Part shown: positions 62,884-64,000 of the stretch, in pieces
Numbering within the stretch: position 1 is the stretch's first letter
How the letters are laid out: every line of letters starts with the position of its first letter
Origin: Ignavibacteriota bacterium
GTDB lineage: Bacteria > Bacteroidota > Ignavibacteria > Ignavibacteriales > Melioribacteraceae
DNA: 64,000 bases
Assembly: GCA_013112585.1 (NCBI GenBank)
Contig: JABFGH010000013.1
Coordinates: forward strand, 48,877 to 112,876
Reading direction: 5' to 3'
Made by a program: the position numbers and the translations under genes
The notes under the pieces: generated by a model
Told to the model about the DNA's origin: nothing
Seen by the model: only the letters and a program-made list of their open reading frames with translations
The model's database searches: none

Positions 62884-63327
62884 ATGTTACATAAATTGAT
62901 TTTTTCAATAATAATTTTAGGTTTAATTATTACAACACAAACTTTAGCACAAGATGAAGACAAGCAGCATGACCATCATCAAAAAGAAATGCAGCAGCAT
63001 CCCCTTGTACGAACAGGCGAAATTGATGTTGATGCAATTGATAAAAATAAAGATGGTAAAGTTTATCAAGACCCGATGGATTGGAATGTAATCTCTGATA
63101 AACCGGGAAGATGCCCTTTGTGTGAAATGAAGATGAAAGAAGTTTCATTAAAGGAGGCTAAAGAAAACCTATTAAAACATGGACACAAGGTAAAAGGTCA
63201 TATGCATAATCGAATGGATCATGACAAAATGGATCATCACGAACATATGATGAATAAAGAGAATTCAAAAGATCATAAAAATAGTATGCATGAAAAAAAA
63301 GAAAATAGTAATAAGAAGAAAAAATAA
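62884..63327 (+). CDS. Secreted metal-binding protein duplicated from the CusB C-terminal tail
   Basis: The 147-residue protein has a signal peptide (1-22), a heavy-metal-binding domain with DPMDWN...CPLCEMKMKE, and a His/Met-rich tail (HMHNRMDHDKMDHHEHMM). The first Cys of the CusB version (QCPM) is Asp here (QDPM). Flanking words RTG.IDV..ID.N.DGK.Y are shared with the CusB tail, so the two arose by duplication. It may act as a soluble metal carrier in place of CusF. AGGAG precedes the ATG; a terminator follows. Confidence 0.87.
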   Translation: MLHKLIFSIIILGLIITTQTLAQDEDKQHDHHQKEMQQHPLVRTGEIDVDAIDKNKDGKVYQDPMDWNVISDKPGRCPLCEMKMKEVSLKEAKENLLKHGHKVKGHMHNRMDHDKMDHHEHMMNKENSKDHKNSMHEKKENSNKKKK

Positions 63328-63336
63328 TTAATAAAT

Positions 63337-63371
63337 AATTCCCCAAAGGTTTATGTAATCTTTGGGGAATT
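63337..63371 (+). terminator. Terminator after the efflux operon
   Basis: Perfect 12-bp arms (63337-63348 and 63360-63371) around an 11-nt loop, followed by TATTTTGG, 10 nt past the stop of the metal-binding protein gene. Confidence 0.85.
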
Positions 63372-63444
63372 TATTTTGGCTATATAAAAGTAATTCATGA
63401 TAAAGGATTTCTAATAATTTTTTTATTAAATGTAGGAGGTTTTT

Positions 63445-63672
63445 ATGTTTCACGATGGATTTATGGGTGGCGGAATGTGGTTTGGTTGGATTTTTTGGAT
63501 TGCTGTAATTGGAGTAATAATTTGGGCGATTCTTAGATTTACTCAAAAGCAAACTTACTTGAACTCACAAAAGCAGGTTGATAAATCACCTTTAGATATT
63601 GTGAAGGAAAGATATGCTAAAGGTGAAATAACAAAAAGTGAATTTGACTCAATGAAAAAAGATTTGGAATAG
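63445..63672 (+). CDS. SHOCT-domain small membrane protein
   Basis: The 75-residue protein has one membrane helix (about 10-31, FGWIFWIAVIGVIIWAIL) and a C-terminal SHOCT motif (PLDIVKERYAKGEITKSEFDSMKKDLE). Such proteins are common beside copper-efflux and multicopper oxidase genes, but their role is unclear. AGGAGG precedes the ATG. Confidence 0.88.
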   Translation: MFHDGFMGGGMWFGWIFWIAVIGVIIWAILRFTQKQTYLNSQKQVDKSPLDIVKERYAKGEITKSEFDSMKKDLE

Positions 63673-63759
63673 CATTAAATAAAAGAAACTATTTTCAGTG
63701 ATTATCTTTTAGCAGTTCCAGATTAAAGTAATTTATTAGAATGATTAAGGACAGTAACA

Positions 63760-64000
63760 ATGAAAAATTCAAGAATTAATAGAAAGGACTTTTTAAAATT
63801 TAGCGGAAGCACTGCGGCATTAGCATTTCTCCCATCAGCATTTTTATCAGCATGCGAAAATAGGTCACTGCCGAACCGCAAAGCCGATCCCGAATTTTCA
63901 CCAGATATTGAAATTGAACTGACTGCTCATCCATCCGAAGTATCAATAATACCAGGTGCTAAAACTAAAGTTTGGAAATATTCCGGCAAGGTTATTAGCG
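63760..64000 (+). CDS. Multicopper oxidase, N-terminal part, cut off by window edge
   Basis: The visible 80 residues contain a signal with NRKDFLKFSG (one Arg-Lys in place of twin Arg) and a lipobox-like LSAC (Cys32), then EIELTAHPSEVSIIPGAKTKVWKYSGKV, the first cupredoxin strand region of CueO/CopA-type multicopper oxidases. No Cu ligand lies within the window. AAGGA precedes the ATG. It would detoxify Cu(I) in the envelope; assignment rests on the N-terminus only. Confidence 0.75.
   Translation, partial: MKNSRINRKDFLKFSGSTAALAFLPSAFLSACENRSLPNRKADPEFSPDIEIELTAHPSEVSIIPGAKTKVWKYSGKVIS

Overview
The window looks like a chromosomal segment of an AT-rich, Gram-negative bacterium of the Bacteroidota/Chlorobi/Ignavibacteriota assemblage, most likely an Ignavibacteriales relative. 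This is inferred from gene families: a histone H1-like small protein, PurS/PurQ, a PolX with PHP domain, TonB receptor with a carboxypeptidase-like N-terminal extension, DUF2911, large multihaem cytochromes, and the kinds of intergenic repeats present. No rRNA or tRNA gene was recognised, so the placement is an inference.

Layout. 1-8.3 kb (minus strand): a truncated UspA, a short exopolysaccharide module (UDP-glucuronate decarboxylase-like SDR, Wzz-like, SLBB/Wza-like), then ftsX, two related lipoproteins, a methyltransferase, recR and ybaB. 8.4-12.5 kb (plus): psd-pssA phospholipid genes, purS-purQ, tatA, gatA. 12.7-19.7 kb (plus): an S9 peptidase, two Na+-coupled amino-acid transporters and a phosphofructokinase with a PPi-type signature. 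19.7-34.5 kb (mostly minus): UvrD helicase, ALDH7, Rrf2, rsmI, apt, a PolX with a decayed polymerase site, dusB, MFS, CapA, histone H1-like, a membrane CCG/FeS protein resembling ETF:menaquinone oxidoreductase, bioY. 34.8-37.7 kb (plus): acyl-CoA dehydrogenase, HisA-like, cNMP-binding and UspA proteins. 37.7-38.8 kb: an IS200/RAYT-type transposase inside a duplicated four-hairpin array.

41.8-52.6 kb (minus) is the most striking region. It is a nine-gene, tightly packed and often overlapping operon encoding an outer-membrane porin, an FMN-binding-domain protein, two multi-pass membrane proteins, a TPR protein, a membrane-anchored 2x[4Fe-4S] flavoprotein, a 20-CxxCH cytochrome, a 34-CxxCH cytochrome and a beta-barrel protein. 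Together they could carry electrons from a cytoplasmic donor through the inner membrane and periplasm to the outside (extracellular electron transfer); this is inference from gene content. The 34-haem protein contains a 224-residue nine-haem block repeated with no indels.

52.7-64 kb: a thioredoxin-like protein, TonB receptor and His-rich membrane protein (minus), then divergent Cys-rich secreted protein, CusCBA-type Cu/Ag efflux genes, a metal-binding protein duplicated from the CusB tail, a SHOCT protein and the start of a multicopper oxidase: a metal (probably copper) handling island.

Two window-wide patterns stand out. First, at least three genes (a lipoprotein at 6046, acyl-CoA dehydrogenase at 34788, the 20-haem cytochrome at 47582) appear to start at ATT: each has a ribosome binding site 6-8 nt upstream, an in-frame stop just before it, and a correct N-terminus only if ATT is used. 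Second, intergenic DNA is full of small hairpins whose stems differ but whose loop is nearly always TTCA or TTTA (or the complement), the same type that surrounds the transposase.
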